Shown here: positions 22,210 to 33,944 of the stretch, in pieces
Numbering within the stretch: the stretch's first letter is position 1
Layout: every line of letters starts with the position of its first letter
NCBI GenBank assembly: GCA_025808875.1
Contig: CP075528.1
Span: 4,462,473-4,526,472 of the forward strand
Direction: 5' to 3'
Length of the DNA stretch: 64,000 nucleotides
Origin: Enhydrobacter sp.
GTDB lineage: Bacteria; Pseudomonadota; Alphaproteobacteria; Reyranellales; Reyranellaceae
Notes under the pieces: generated by a model
Seen by the model: only the letters and a program-made list of their open reading frames with translations
Database searches by the model: none
Told to the model about the DNA's origin: nothing
Made by a program: the position numbers and the translations under genes

Positions 22210-23538
22210 TCAGCTCTGCTTGGAGCAGTCCACCACCGGCAGTTTCTTCTCCTCGGCGTACTTCTTGGCCGCGGCGTCGACCATCGGCTTCAGCACCTTG
22301 TCGTCGGACTGGTACCAGTCGCTGACGACGTTCCACTTGGCGCCGTCCCACTGCTGGATACGGCCTTCGCGCGTGCCCTCGTGGTCGGAGCAGGAGACCT
22401 TGAGCGGCTTCAGCATGCCCTCGAGGCCGAGCTCCTTGATGCGCGCCTCGTTGAGATCGAGATTCTCGATGCCCCAGCGCACCTGCTCGCCGGTCAGCGG
22501 CTTGTTGCCGAACTTCTTCTGCGCCGTGCGGATCGCCTCGACGCCCAGCATGGCGTTGACCAGGCCGCGGTTGTAGAGGACCTCGCCGACCTCCTCCCAC
22601 TTGGTCGAGCCCTTGTTCTTGTCGTAGAGGTGCTTCTTCAGTTCGCCGTGAATGGCGAACTGGCCGGCGCCGTGCTGCAGCATGGCGGCATTGTAGCCCT
22701 TGGCGCCGCCCTCGGCGGGACGCACGTCGGGCTCGGCGCCCGACCACCACACGCCGTACATCTTGTCGCGCGGGTAGCCGACCGCGACGGCTTCCTTGAT
22801 CGAGGTCGAGTTCATGATGCCCCAGCCCCACAACAGGACGTAGTCCGGCCGGTTCTGGCGGATCTGCAGCCAGGTCGCCTTCTGCTCGACGCCCGGATGG
22901 GTCACCGGCATCGGCGTGAAGGTGAAGCCGTGCATCTTGGCGCGCTGCTCGAGCAGCGCGATCGGCTCCTTGCCGTAGGGCGAGTCGTGATAGACCAGCA
23001 CGATCTTCTTGCCCTTGAGCTTGTCGAATCCGCCTTCCTTCTTGGCGATGTGCTGCATGATGATGTCGGCCGCCGACCAGTAGGTCCCGAGCAGCGGGAA
23101 GTTCCACTGGAACACGCTGCCGTCGCGGCTCTCCGACCGGCCGTATCCCATGGTGATCAGCGGGATCTTGTCGATCGGCGCCTTCTCGGTGAGCGCGAAG
23201 GTGATGCCGGTGCTGAGCGGATTGACGTAGGCCGCGCCGGTCGGCCCCTTGTTCTTCAATCGCTCGTAGCATTCCACGCCGCGGTCGGTGGCGTAGCCGG
23301 TATCGCACTCCTCGTAGAGGATCTTGACGCCGTTGATGCCGCCGTCGCGCTCGTTGATGAGCGCATAGTAGTCGGCCACGCCGTTGGCGAACGGAATGCC
23401 GTTCGGGGCGTAGGCGCCGGTGCGGTAGACCAGCCCGGGGATGAATTGCTCGTTCTGCGCCGATGCACCGGTCGCGGCCATGGCGAAGCCGGCCGAGACG
23501 AGCGCCGCGCCAACGAGCGCTGCTTTGCGAAGACCCAT
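22210..23538 (-). CDS. Liv-type ABC transporter substrate-binding protein
   Basis: 442 aa. Signal peptide MGLRKAALVGAALVSAGFAMAATGASA, cleaved before QNEQF. The periplasmic-binding-protein type I fold shows YRTGAYAPNGIPFANGVADYYALINERDGGINGVKI, with the conserved start of the ligand cleft. Larger than E. coli LivK (about 370 aa). Binding proteins of this enlarged type often serve aromatic acids, amides or short-chain acids. It is co-oriented with all permease genes; a 62-base gap separates it from the LivM-like gene. Confidence 0.9.
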   Translation of the reverse strand: MGLRKAALVGAALVSAGFAMAATGASAQNEQFIPGLVYRTGAYAPNGIPFANGVADYYALINERDGGINGVKILYEECDTGYATDRGVECYERLKNKGPTGAAYVNPLSTGITFALTEKAPIDKIPLITMGYGRSESRDGSVFQWNFPLLGTYWSAADIIMQHIAKKEGGFDKLKGKKIVLVYHDSPYGKEPIALLEQRAKMHGFTFTPMPVTHPGVEQKATWLQIRQNRPDYVLLWGWGIMNSTSIKEAVAVGYPRDKMYGVWWSGAEPDVRPAEGGAKGYNAAMLQHGAGQFAIHGELKKHLYDKNKGSTKWEEVGEVLYNRGLVNAMLGVEAIRTAQKKFGNKPLTGEQVRWGIENLDLNEARIKELGLEGMLKPLKVSCSDHEGTREGRIQQWDGAKWNVVSDWYQSDDKVLKPMVDAAAKKYAEEKKLPVVDCSKQS

Positions 23539-23600
23539 CGTTTCCTCCTCTTCTGTGCGACCCTGTCGGCCGCTTTCTGCCGAACCCTAACCCCTCCCCA

Positions 23601-24668
23601 TCAGTGCGGGAAGGGCCACAAGCGGAGCTTTTCCTTGGCGACCGCCCAGAGCCGGGCCAGGCCGTGCGGCTCGACGATCAGGAAGAACACGATCATCGCG
23701 CCGAACACCATGAATTCGAGGTGGCTGAGCAGCGCGGTCGACATCTTGACGCCCAGCCAGCCGGGCAGCTGGTTGAGCAGGATCGGCGTCAGCACGATGA
23801 AGGCGGCGCCAAGGAAGCTGCCGAGCAGCGAGCCGAGGCCGCCGATGATCACCATGAACAGGATCTGGAAGGAGCGGTTGATGTCAAAGGCGAGCGGCTC
23901 CCAGGCGCCGAGCCGCAGGAAGGCCCACATCGCGCCGGCGATGCCGATGAAGAAGGAGGAGACGGCAAAAGCGGTGAGCTTGGTCCGGAGCGGCCGGAAG
24001 CCGATGATCTCGGCGGCGATGTCCATGTCGCGGATCGCCATCCAGGACCGGCCGATATGGCCGCGCACCAGGTTCTTCGCGACCAGGGTGGCGACCACGA
24101 CGAAGGCGAGGATGAAGAGGTAGCGCTCGTCCGGCGTGTCGATCTTCCAGCCGAAAACGCTGGTGTTGCCCACCGCCACCGAGCCGGACGGCGTGTAGTT
24201 GGTCAGCCACTTCACGCGGGCGAACAGCCAGTCGAGGAAGAACTGGGCGGCCAAGGTGGCGACGGCGAGGTAGAAGCCCTTGATCCTGAGCGAGGGGATG
24301 CCGAACAGGATGCCGACCGCCGCCGCCATCAGCCCGCCGAACAGGAAGACGACGATGAGATTGTTCGCCTCGGGCACGCGCAGCCACAGATTGTAGGCCG
24401 CGTAGGCACCGACCGCCATGAAGCCGCCGGTGCCGAGCGAAACCTGGCCGCAATAGCCGACCAGGATGTTGAGCCCGATGGCGGCCAGCGACAGGATGAG
24501 AAACGGGATCAGGATCTCGGTGTAGAGATAGGGCGTGGCGAAGAGCGGCACGGCGACGAAGGCCGCGACGATCGCCGCGAGCACGAAGAGGCGATCCTGC
24601 AGGACCGGGAAGATCTGCTGATCGGCGACGTAGTTGGTCTTGAACTGGCCGGCCTCGCGGTAAAACAT
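23601..24668 (-). CDS. livM: Liv-type ABC transporter permease (LivM)
   Basis: 355 aa with about nine membrane helices. Conserved elements: LAAIGLNILVGYCGQVSLGTGGFMAVGAYAAY (about 80-115), and the cytoplasmic coupling-loop region GRSWMAIRDMDIAAEIIGF (about 200-220), followed by GAMWAFLRLGAWEP and LFMVIIGGLGSLLGSFLGA. It forms the membrane channel with the LivH-like protein. Only 17 bases separate its start from the livH stop. Confidence 0.92.
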   Translation of the reverse strand: MFYREAGQFKTNYVADQQIFPVLQDRLFVLAAIVAAFVAVPLFATPYLYTEILIPFLILSLAAIGLNILVGYCGQVSLGTGGFMAVGAYAAYNLWLRVPEANNLIVVFLFGGLMAAAVGILFGIPSLRIKGFYLAVATLAAQFFLDWLFARVKWLTNYTPSGSVAVGNTSVFGWKIDTPDERYLFILAFVVVATLVAKNLVRGHIGRSWMAIRDMDIAAEIIGFRPLRTKLTAFAVSSFFIGIAGAMWAFLRLGAWEPLAFDINRSFQILFMVIIGGLGSLLGSFLGAAFIVLTPILLNQLPGWLGVKMSTALLSHLEFMVFGAMIVFFLIVEPHGLARLWAVAKEKLRLWPFPH

Positions 24669-24685
24669 CGATCAGACCCGCTCTC

Positions 24686-25810
24686 TCATACGCGTTCGAT
24701 GATGCGTTCGCCGAACAGGCCCTGCGGCCTGAACAGCAGGAAGATCAGGGCCAGGACGTAGGCGAACCAGTTCTCGATGCCGCCGCCGGCGAGATCGAAG
24801 GCCCGGATCAGGATCGGCGCCAGGAAGACCTCGGAGAGCTTCTCGCCGGCGCCGATGATGAGCCCGCCGACGATGGCGCCCGGTACCGAGGTGAAGCCGC
24901 CCAGGATCAGCACCGGCAGTGCCTTGAGCGCGATCAGCGAGATCGAGAACTGCACGCCGAGCTTGGCGCCCCAGATGACGCCGGCCGCCAGCGCCACCAG
25001 CCCCGACACCGTCCAGACGATCAGCCAGATGCGGTCGAGCGGAATGCCGACCGACTGCGCGGCGGCATGATCGTCGGCGACCGCGCGCAGCGCGCGGCCG
25101 ATGCGCGTCCTCTGGAAGAAAATCGCGAGCACGGTCACCAGGATCGCGGCGATCAGCGCCGCGAACAGGTCGCCCGGGTCGACCAGCAGGCCGCCCTCGA
25201 ACACGCCTTCGAACAGGAAGATCGGCTCGTTGGGCAGGCCGAGATTGATCTTGTAGATGTCGGAACCCCACAGCGTCTGACCGAAGCCGTCGAGGAAGTA
25301 GGCGATGCCGAGCGTCGCCATGAACAGGATGATGCCTTCCTGGTTGACGAGATGGCGCAGCACCAGCCGCTCGATGGCGTAGGCAAGCAGGCCCATGATC
25401 GACGCCGTGGCGGCGAGCGCGATCCAGAGCGGCCAGGCGCCCTTGCCGTAGGCGAAGGCCACGACACCGCCGATCAAGGCGCCGCCCGCCGCCATGAGGA
25501 GCATCTTGCGGCGCTCGCCCTCGCCGCCGCCGCGCGCCACATACTCGCGCAGCGCATACCATCCGATCAGCGCCAGCGTGCCGCCGAGGACGCCGGCTGC
25601 GACGACGAAGTGCACGAGATGCACTTCCTTGTCGTCGATCTGGTCGGCGAGCCGCGCCAAGGTGAGCGCGGCGAACAGCACCATGGCGCCCTGGGCGAAG
25701 TTGAACACACCCGACGCCTTGAAGATCAGCACGAAGCCCAACGCAACCAGCGAATAGAGCACGCCGGTCAACAGCCCGCCGATCAGGGTCTCGAGGAAGG
25801 GGCCTAGCAT
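24686..25810 (-). CDS. livH: Liv-type ABC transporter permease (LivH)
   Basis: 374 aa, polytopic. GGLLTGVLYSLVALGFVLIFKASGVFNFAQGAMVLF at the N-terminus is the LivH hallmark. A coupling helix IGRALRAVADDHAAAQSVGI lies at about 225-245, and LPVLILGGFTSVPGAIVGGLIIGAGE near the C-terminus. Longer than E. coli LivH because of an extra loop (residues 65-100) with charged EGERRKM. It works with the LivM-like protein. Confidence 0.92.
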   Translation of the reverse strand: MLGPFLETLIGGLLTGVLYSLVALGFVLIFKASGVFNFAQGAMVLFAALTLARLADQIDDKEVHLVHFVVAAGVLGGTLALIGWYALREYVARGGGEGERRKMLLMAAGGALIGGVVAFAYGKGAWPLWIALAATASIMGLLAYAIERLVLRHLVNQEGIILFMATLGIAYFLDGFGQTLWGSDIYKINLGLPNEPIFLFEGVFEGGLLVDPGDLFAALIAAILVTVLAIFFQRTRIGRALRAVADDHAAAQSVGIPLDRIWLIVWTVSGLVALAAGVIWGAKLGVQFSISLIALKALPVLILGGFTSVPGAIVGGLIIGAGEKLSEVFLAPILIRAFDLAGGGIENWFAYVLALIFLLFRPQGLFGERIIERV

Positions 25811-25825
25811 CGAGCCACCTCATGC

Positions 25826-25852
25826 TCCTCTCCGCCGCCAGGGGAAGAGGAA
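25826..25852. repeat. Degenerate GC hairpin, family 3, between livG-like and livH-like genes
   Basis: TCCTCTCCGCC, loop GCCA, GGGGAAGAGGA: the same design as the hairpin at 22156 but with two mismatches in the stem. It lies in the short gap between two operon genes. Confidence 0.6.
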
Positions 25853-25872
25853 TGTGAACTCCATCCGAACAT

Positions 25873-26664
25873 TCAGTGGCTCACACCGAGATAGGCGTCG
25901 ATGACCGCCTGGTTGGACTTGATCTCGTCGGGCACGCCGTCGCCGATCTTCTTGCCGTAGTCGAGCACGACGACCCGATCGGAGATGTCCATGACGACAC
26001 CCATGTCGTGCTCGATCAGGCAGATCGTCGTGCCGAACTCGTCGTTGACGTCGAGGATGAAGCGGCACATGTCCTGCTTCTCCTCGAGGTTCATGCCGGC
26101 CATCGGCTCGTCGAGCAGCAGCAGCTCGGGCTCGGCGGCCAGCGCGCGGCCGAGCTCGACGCGCTTCTGCAGGCCGTAGGGCAGCTGGCCGACCGGGACC
26201 TTGCGGATGTGCTGGATCTCGAGGAATTCGATGATGCGTTCGACCGCCTTGCGGTGCTCGATCTCCTCGCGCCGCGCCGGCCCGACATGCAGCGCCTGGA
26301 AGAAGAGCCCGGTCTTCATGCGCAGGTTGCGGCCGGTCATGATGTTGTCGAGCGTCGACATGCCACGAAACAGCGCGATGTTCTGGAAGGTGCGCGCGAT
26401 GCCCTGCTCCGCCGCCTCGTGCGGGCGCATGCGCTCGCGCCGGGTCCCCTTGTAGGTGATGGCGCCGCTCTGCGGATGGTAGAAGCCGTTGATGCAGTTC
26501 AGCATTGACGACTTGCCGGCGCCGTTGGGCCCGATGATGGCGCGGATCTCGCCCTTCCGGATGTCGAAGCTGACGTCGGTCAACGCCTTCACGCCGCCGA
26601 ACGCCAGGCTGATGCTCTCGACCGACAGCAGGGGTTCGGTGAAATCGCGGGCGCGTGCTTGCAT
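25873..26664 (-). CDS. livG: Liv-type ABC transporter ATPase (LivG)
   Basis: 263 aa. Walker A GPNGAGKSS (about 42-50), Q-loop region, signature QLPYGLQKRVELGRALA (about 150-166), Walker B LLLLDEPMAGMN, and switch LIEHDMGVVM. The C-terminal IGDGVPDEIKSNQAVIDAYLG is typical of LivG. Lies five bases after the stop side of the acyl-CoA synthetase gene, which precedes it in transcription. Works with LivF at 21307. Confidence 0.93.
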   Translation of the reverse strand: MQARARDFTEPLLSVESISLAFGGVKALTDVSFDIRKGEIRAIIGPNGAGKSSMLNCINGFYHPQSGAITYKGTRRERMRPHEAAEQGIARTFQNIALFRGMSTLDNIMTGRNLRMKTGLFFQALHVGPARREEIEHRKAVERIIEFLEIQHIRKVPVGQLPYGLQKRVELGRALAAEPELLLLDEPMAGMNLEEKQDMCRFILDVNDEFGTTICLIEHDMGVVMDISDRVVVLDYGKKIGDGVPDEIKSNQAVIDAYLGVSH

Positions 26665-26669
26665 GGTGT

Positions 26670-28631
26670 TCAGCTTGCCTTGCGCAGCGCCGAGCCATGA
26701 GGCGCCACGTCGCGCACCTCCACGTTGCCCTCGATGGTTCCCTTGCGGCCGTCCTCGAAGGTGACGTCGACCTTGATGTAGGCGCTCTTCGATCCGTCGT
26801 AGAGCGCGTCGACCAGCGGCTTGTAGCGCTCGCCGATGAAGCCGCGCCGCACCTTGTTGGTGCGCGTGAGCTCACCGTCGTCGGCGTCGAGCGCCTTGTG
26901 CAGGATCAGGAAGCGGCGGATCTGCGCCCCGGCCATGCGCGGATCGGCGGCAAGATCGCGATTGACCTGCTCGATCTCGCTTTCGATCAGGCCGTAGACC
27001 TCGGGACGGCCGGCCAATTCCTGGTAGCTCGCATAGGAGATGTTGCGCCGCTCCGCCCAGTCTCCGACCGCCACCATGTCGACGTTGACGAAACACGAGA
27101 CGAAGTCGCGGCCGTCGCCGAACGCCACCGCCTCGTTGATGTGCGGGAAGAATTTCAGCTTGTTCTCGATGAATTTCGGCGCGAACAGCGTGCCGTCCTT
27201 CAGCTTCCCGACGTCCTTGGCGCGGTCGATGATCCTGAGATGGCCGCGCTCGTCGAGGTAGCCGGCGTCGCCGGTGTGGACCCAGCCGTCGGCGGTCTTG
27301 GTGTCGTTGGTCGCCTGCGGGTTCTTGAAATACTCCTTGAACACGCCCGGGCTGCGATAGAGCACCTCGCCCGAGTCGGTGATCTTGAGCTCGACCTGGC
27401 CGACCGGCTTGCCGACGGTGTCGGGGAAGACCTCACCGTTGGGATGGATGGTGACGAACACCGATGCCTCGGTCTGGCCGTAGAGCTGCTTCATGTTGAC
27501 GCCGAGCGCGCGGTAGAAATTGAAGATCTCCGGTCCCACCGCCTCGCCGGCCGTGTAGGCGACGCGGATACGGCTCATGCCGAGCGTGTTCTTGAGCGGC
27601 CCGTAGACCAGCAGGCCGCCCACCCAGTAGAGCAGCCTGTCGGGCAGCGACACCGGATGGCCGTCGAGCAGCAACGGGCCGACCCTGCGCGCCACCTTCA
27701 TGAAATTCTGGAAGAGCTTGCGCTTGACGAAGCCGGCATCCTCCATGCGGATGGTGACCTGGGTGATCAGGTTCTCCAGCACGCGCGGCGGCGCGAAATA
27801 GTAGGTCGGACCGATCTCGCGCAGGTCGGTCATGACGGTGCTCGCCGATTCGGGACAATTGACCACCAGTCCGACCACGTAGCATTGCGCGTAGGAGAAG
27901 ATGTGGTCGCCGACCCAGGCCATGGGCAGATAGGAAAGCAGCTCGTCGCCCGCCTTCAGCCCGTCGAACTCGGCGCCGGCCTTCGCCGCCCACACGAGAT
28001 TGTCGTAGCTCAGCACCGCGCCCTTCGGCCGGCCGGTCGTGCCCGACGTGTAGAGCATGATCGCATCGTCGCTGCCCTTGCCTTTGGCCACCTCGGCGGC
28101 GACCAGGTCCGGGGCGGCGGCGAGCCGCGCGACGCCGCGCGCCTGCACTTCCGCGTAGGAGAGCAGGCCGGTGTAGTGCCGCAGCCCGCGCGGATCGTCG
28201 TAGATCAGCACGCCGAGCGACGGGACCTTCTTCTGGATCTCGAGCAGCTTGTCGATCTGCTCCTGGTTCTCGGCGATGGCGAGCCGGGCGCCGGCATGCT
28301 CGACGACGTAGGCGAGCTCCTCGGCAACGGAGTCCTGGTAGACCGGGACGGGGACACCGCCCAACGACTGGACGGCGCACATCGACCAGTAGAGGCGCGG
28401 CCTGTTGTCGCCGACGACGATCACCTTGTCGCCGCGCTGCAGCCCGAGTTCGCTCAGTCCGGCCGCCAGCGTCGTCACCTGCCGGGCGACGTGCGCCCAG
28501 TCGTAGGTCTGCCAGATGCCGAGTTCCTTCTCGCGATAGGCCGGCTGCGCCCCGCGCTTCAGGGCGAGATCGGCCAGCAGCTTGGGGAACGTGTCCCCCG
28601 CCCGGGTCTCGGCCGCCGTCGCCATGGTCAT
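26670..28631 (-). CDS. Long-chain-type acyl-CoA synthetase heading the Liv operon
   Basis: 653 aa from ATG 28631 (GGGAG eight to nine bases upstream; a second ATG is two codons on). ANL motifs: LYTSGTTGRPKGAVLSYDN (about 195), LYGQTEASVFVT (about 370), VHTGDAGYLDERGHLRIIDRAKD (about 440-462) and TRTNKVRRGFIGERY near the C-terminus. Length and the 60-residue C-terminal extension match the long-chain or bubblegum-type ligases. As the first gene of an operon with a high-affinity importer and a PaaK-like enzyme it probably traps the imported acid as its CoA thioester. Substrate not deducible. Confidence 0.9.
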   Translation of the reverse strand: MTMATAAETRAGDTFPKLLADLALKRGAQPAYREKELGIWQTYDWAHVARQVTTLAAGLSELGLQRGDKVIVVGDNRPRLYWSMCAVQSLGGVPVPVYQDSVAEELAYVVEHAGARLAIAENQEQIDKLLEIQKKVPSLGVLIYDDPRGLRHYTGLLSYAEVQARGVARLAAAPDLVAAEVAKGKGSDDAIMLYTSGTTGRPKGAVLSYDNLVWAAKAGAEFDGLKAGDELLSYLPMAWVGDHIFSYAQCYVVGLVVNCPESASTVMTDLREIGPTYYFAPPRVLENLITQVTIRMEDAGFVKRKLFQNFMKVARRVGPLLLDGHPVSLPDRLLYWVGGLLVYGPLKNTLGMSRIRVAYTAGEAVGPEIFNFYRALGVNMKQLYGQTEASVFVTIHPNGEVFPDTVGKPVGQVELKITDSGEVLYRSPGVFKEYFKNPQATNDTKTADGWVHTGDAGYLDERGHLRIIDRAKDVGKLKDGTLFAPKFIENKLKFFPHINEAVAFGDGRDFVSCFVNVDMVAVGDWAERRNISYASYQELAGRPEVYGLIESEIEQVNRDLAADPRMAGAQIRRFLILHKALDADDGELTRTNKVRRGFIGERYKPLVDALYDGSKSAYIKVDVTFEDGRKGTIEGNVEVRDVAPHGSALRKAS

Positions 28632-28754
28632 CCCGTCCGCGCTCCCTGATAAGGCCGGTTCCGGCTCGTCGTTGTCGCGCCTACTAGCCACAGGCAAATC
28701 GAAGCGGTCAAGCCGCGCCTTCTCAGTCGGGCGTCGTGTCGCTACATGTGATCC

Positions 28755-29549
28755 GTGGCGACGGACGTCTTCATCGATCTCGGCGACCGGCGATTGCGGG
28801 CGCAGCGGCTGATGCCGGCCCGTGGCGACGGGCTCGAACGCACGACCCTGGTCTTCCTGCACGAGGGCCTGGGTTGCATCGAGATGTGGCGCGATTTCCC
28901 GCAAAAGGTTTGTGATGCCACGCTCTGCCCGGGCCTGGTCTACGATCGCACCGGCTATGGCCGGTCGAGCCGCTGGCCGGGCGATCCCGGCGTGCGCTAC
29001 ATGGAGATCGAGGCGGACGAGATCCTGCCGAAGCTCCTGACGGCCGCCGAAATCGAGGATTGCGTGCTGGTCGGGCACAGCGACGGCGGCACCATCGCCC
29101 TCAACTATGCCGCCGCCGACCCCGAGCCGCTGCGCGCCGTCGTGACCCTCGCGGCCCATGCCGTCAACGAGCCGATCTGCATCGAGGCGATCCAGCGGGC
29201 GCGCGCGGCATACGCAGCGGGCGACCTGCGCGATCGCCTCGCGAGGTATCACGGCGACAACGTCGATCATGCCTTCCGCCTGTGGTCCGATGCCTGGGTG
29301 GCGCCGGGGTTCGAGCCGATGGATGCGAACGGCCGCCTGCCCGGCGTGGTCGTCCCGGTGCAGGCGATCCAGGGCGAGGACGACGAATACGGCAGCGAGC
29401 TTCAGCTCGGCATCATCGCCGGCAAGGTCGGCGGCTATTGCGAGACCAGGCTGGTGCCGGGCTGCGGCCACAGCCCGCACCTGCAGCAGCCCGCCCATGT
29501 CGTTTCCGAGATCACGCGCTTCGTGGCGCCGCTGGCCCTGACCGGCTGA
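28755..29549 (+). CDS. Alpha/beta hydrolase
   Basis: 264 aa from GTG 28755; no clear Shine-Dalgarno, so the start is tentative. The fold is clear: LVFLHEGLGCIEMWRDFP (oxyanion loop), YDRTGYGRS, the nucleophile elbow VLVGHSDGGTIAL (Ser at about 114), and a C-terminal VPGCGHSPHLQQP with the catalytic His. Belongs to the hydrolase group that includes meta-cleavage product hydrolases and lactonases. Divergent from the Liv operon and separated from it by 123 bases. Physiological substrate unknown. Confidence 0.88.
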   Translation: MATDVFIDLGDRRLRAQRLMPARGDGLERTTLVFLHEGLGCIEMWRDFPQKVCDATLCPGLVYDRTGYGRSSRWPGDPGVRYMEIEADEILPKLLTAAEIEDCVLVGHSDGGTIALNYAAADPEPLRAVVTLAAHAVNEPICIEAIQRARAAYAAGDLRDRLARYHGDNVDHAFRLWSDAWVAPGFEPMDANGRLPGVVVPVQAIQGEDDEYGSELQLGIIAGKVGGYCETRLVPGCGHSPHLQQPAHVVSEITRFVAPLALTG

Positions 29550-29561
29550 AGCCGATGGCCG

Positions 29562-30575
29562 CTACAGCCGCTTGAGCTCGCTCGACGCCGCCCAGTTGAA
29601 CTCCGACACCGTCGGGCAGCGCGCCTGGGCGAGCTGGAACTGCTCGCGCGCCCTTTGCCTGTCGCCGCGACGCCGGGCCTCCATGGCCATGAAGAAGGCG
29701 GCCGGGCACTTGCCGTTGGTGCGCTTGGCCGTGGCATCGGATTCCGCGGCGACCTGGAGCTCGCCCGCCGTCATCCTGCCGAGCAGGAACTTGGCGACGG
29801 GCCCGGGCCATTCGTAGAGATTCTCGTTGCCGATCTCGCGATTGAGGCCGGCCCGGGCATCGTCGCGCGTATGGACCTGGGCGGCGTACCGCCACAGCAG
29901 CGGCGGCAGCCGCGTCTTCGTCGTCGTGCGGCCCTCGAGAGAGGCGGTGAAATCGGCGGCCGCTTGCGGGTAGGCGCCCAGATTGAAATTGGCGTGGCCC
30001 CGGTAGAGATGCGCGCTGCGCCGCTCGGCCGCGTTGGCCGCCGAGGCCAGCACGCCGTCGAGCAGGGCGAGCGCGCGGGAGAAGTCGGCGAGCTGCATGT
30101 GCACCTGGGCCTGTGCCACGACCAGCCACGGATCGCCCGGCTTGCGCTGCAGGCCGTAGTCCAGCGTGCGCAGGGCGGCGGCACGATCGCCGCCCCCGGC
30201 CAACTCGGGCACGGTGCTCGACATCACGACCTGCCAGCCGCTGGGCAGCAGCTTGCCCATCTCGGCGATGTCCTTGCGGCTGTCGTCGTCGCGCCCGATG
30301 CGGCTGAGCTGGAAGGCGCGGATGGAGAGATAGAACGAGCGATCGAGCGCGGGCAGCTGCGACGCCGACAGGATCCTGTTCAGGGTGTCGAGCGAGGTGT
30401 TGCGCGGCACGCTCGCGCCGCCGATCGAACCGCCGGTCGAGCCGCCCTGGCCGCTGTTGAATTGCTGCACCGAGGGGTCCCAGTTCGGGCCGCCCTGCAT
30501 CTGGGCGGAAGCCGCCGAGGGAAGCACGACAAGGGCCGCGAGAGCCCCGAAAAATCGCCGAAACCGTGGGCGCAT
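29562..30575 (-). CDS. Exported TPR-like protein of unknown function
   Basis: 337 aa from ATG 30575; earlier starts have no signal peptide and lie in the aconitase leader. MRPRFRRFFGALAALVVLPSAASA is a Sec signal. After a Gly/Ser-rich linker (GQGGSTGGSIGGAS) the protein is all-alpha with helix pairs like TPRs: RAAALRTLDYGLQRKPGDPW, FSRALALLDGVLASAAN and HANFNLGAYPQAAADFTASLEG. Likely a periplasmic scaffold. Convergent with the alpha/beta hydrolase gene, with 12 bases between stops. Confidence 0.78.
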   Translation of the reverse strand: MRPRFRRFFGALAALVVLPSAASAQMQGGPNWDPSVQQFNSGQGGSTGGSIGGASVPRNTSLDTLNRILSASQLPALDRSFYLSIRAFQLSRIGRDDDSRKDIAEMGKLLPSGWQVVMSSTVPELAGGGDRAAALRTLDYGLQRKPGDPWLVVAQAQVHMQLADFSRALALLDGVLASAANAAERRSAHLYRGHANFNLGAYPQAAADFTASLEGRTTTKTRLPPLLWRYAAQVHTRDDARAGLNREIGNENLYEWPGPVAKFLLGRMTAGELQVAAESDATAKRTNGKCPAAFFMAMEARRRGDRQRAREQFQLAQARCPTVSEFNWAASSELKRL

Positions 30576-30687
30576 GGCCGCAATCTGGCACACCGGGGCG
30601 AGGGTCGCATCCGCCGATTGCCTGTCCGGGGGCCTCCCCCTATTTTGCCACCGGTTCCGCACAAGCCCGATCGCAAGGAGTTTCGCC

Positions 30688-33375
<2,688 letters not shown>

Positions 33376-33389
33376 GACGCGGCCGCGCG

Positions 33390-33944
33390 ATGGCGACGGG
33401 GCGCGCCGGCCATTTCGTCGCCATGGCGTGCAACAACGCGTGGGCCAACCATCGGCTGCTCGGCGCCTGCACGGCGCTGACTGCGGATGAGTTCGGCGCG
33501 CCGCGCGTCGGCTTCTTCCCGTCGCTGCGCGCCACCCTCAATCACATCCTGTGGGTCGACGCCTATTATGTCGACGCGCTGGAACGCGACCCCACGGTGC
33601 TGGCGCGCTACGACGACCCGCCGCCCGATTTCGCCGAGGCGGCGGCGCTTCGCGACGCCCAGCGCGCCAGCGACCGCCGACTGATCGCCTTCTGCGAGCG
33701 GCAGACCGAGGATTCACTGGACGAAGGCCTCGTCCTGCCGCGGCCCAACCGCACGCCGCCGCCCACCAGCGTCGCCTCGATCCTGATGCATCTCTTCCAG
33801 CATCAGACGCATCACCGCGGCCAGGCGCATGCCATGCTGGCGGGCACGCCCGTCAAGCCGCCGCAGCTCGACGAGTTCTTTCTCGCCGGCGAGCAGCATC
33901 TGCGGCGCGACGAGCTGATCGCTCTCGGCCTGCCGCCAACCTGA
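33390..33944 (+). CDS. DinB-family protein
   Basis: 184 aa. Four-helix DinB/YfiT-type metalloprotein: NNAWANHRLLGAC at the first helix, LNHILWVDAYY (first metal His), and ILMHLFQHQTHHRGQAHAML (second and third His, about 137-156). Members bind a divalent metal and include thiol-dependent transferases such as those using bacillithiol or mycothiol; most are uncharacterised. The stop shares one base with the next start (TGATG), so it is translationally coupled to the VOC-hydrolase fusion. Confidence 0.87.
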   Translation: MATGRAGHFVAMACNNAWANHRLLGACTALTADEFGAPRVGFFPSLRATLNHILWVDAYYVDALERDPTVLARYDDPPPDFAEAAALRDAQRASDRRLIAFCERQTEDSLDEGLVLPRPNRTPPPTSVASILMHLFQHQTHHRGQAHAMLAGTPVKPPQLDEFFLAGEQHLRRDELIALGLPPT

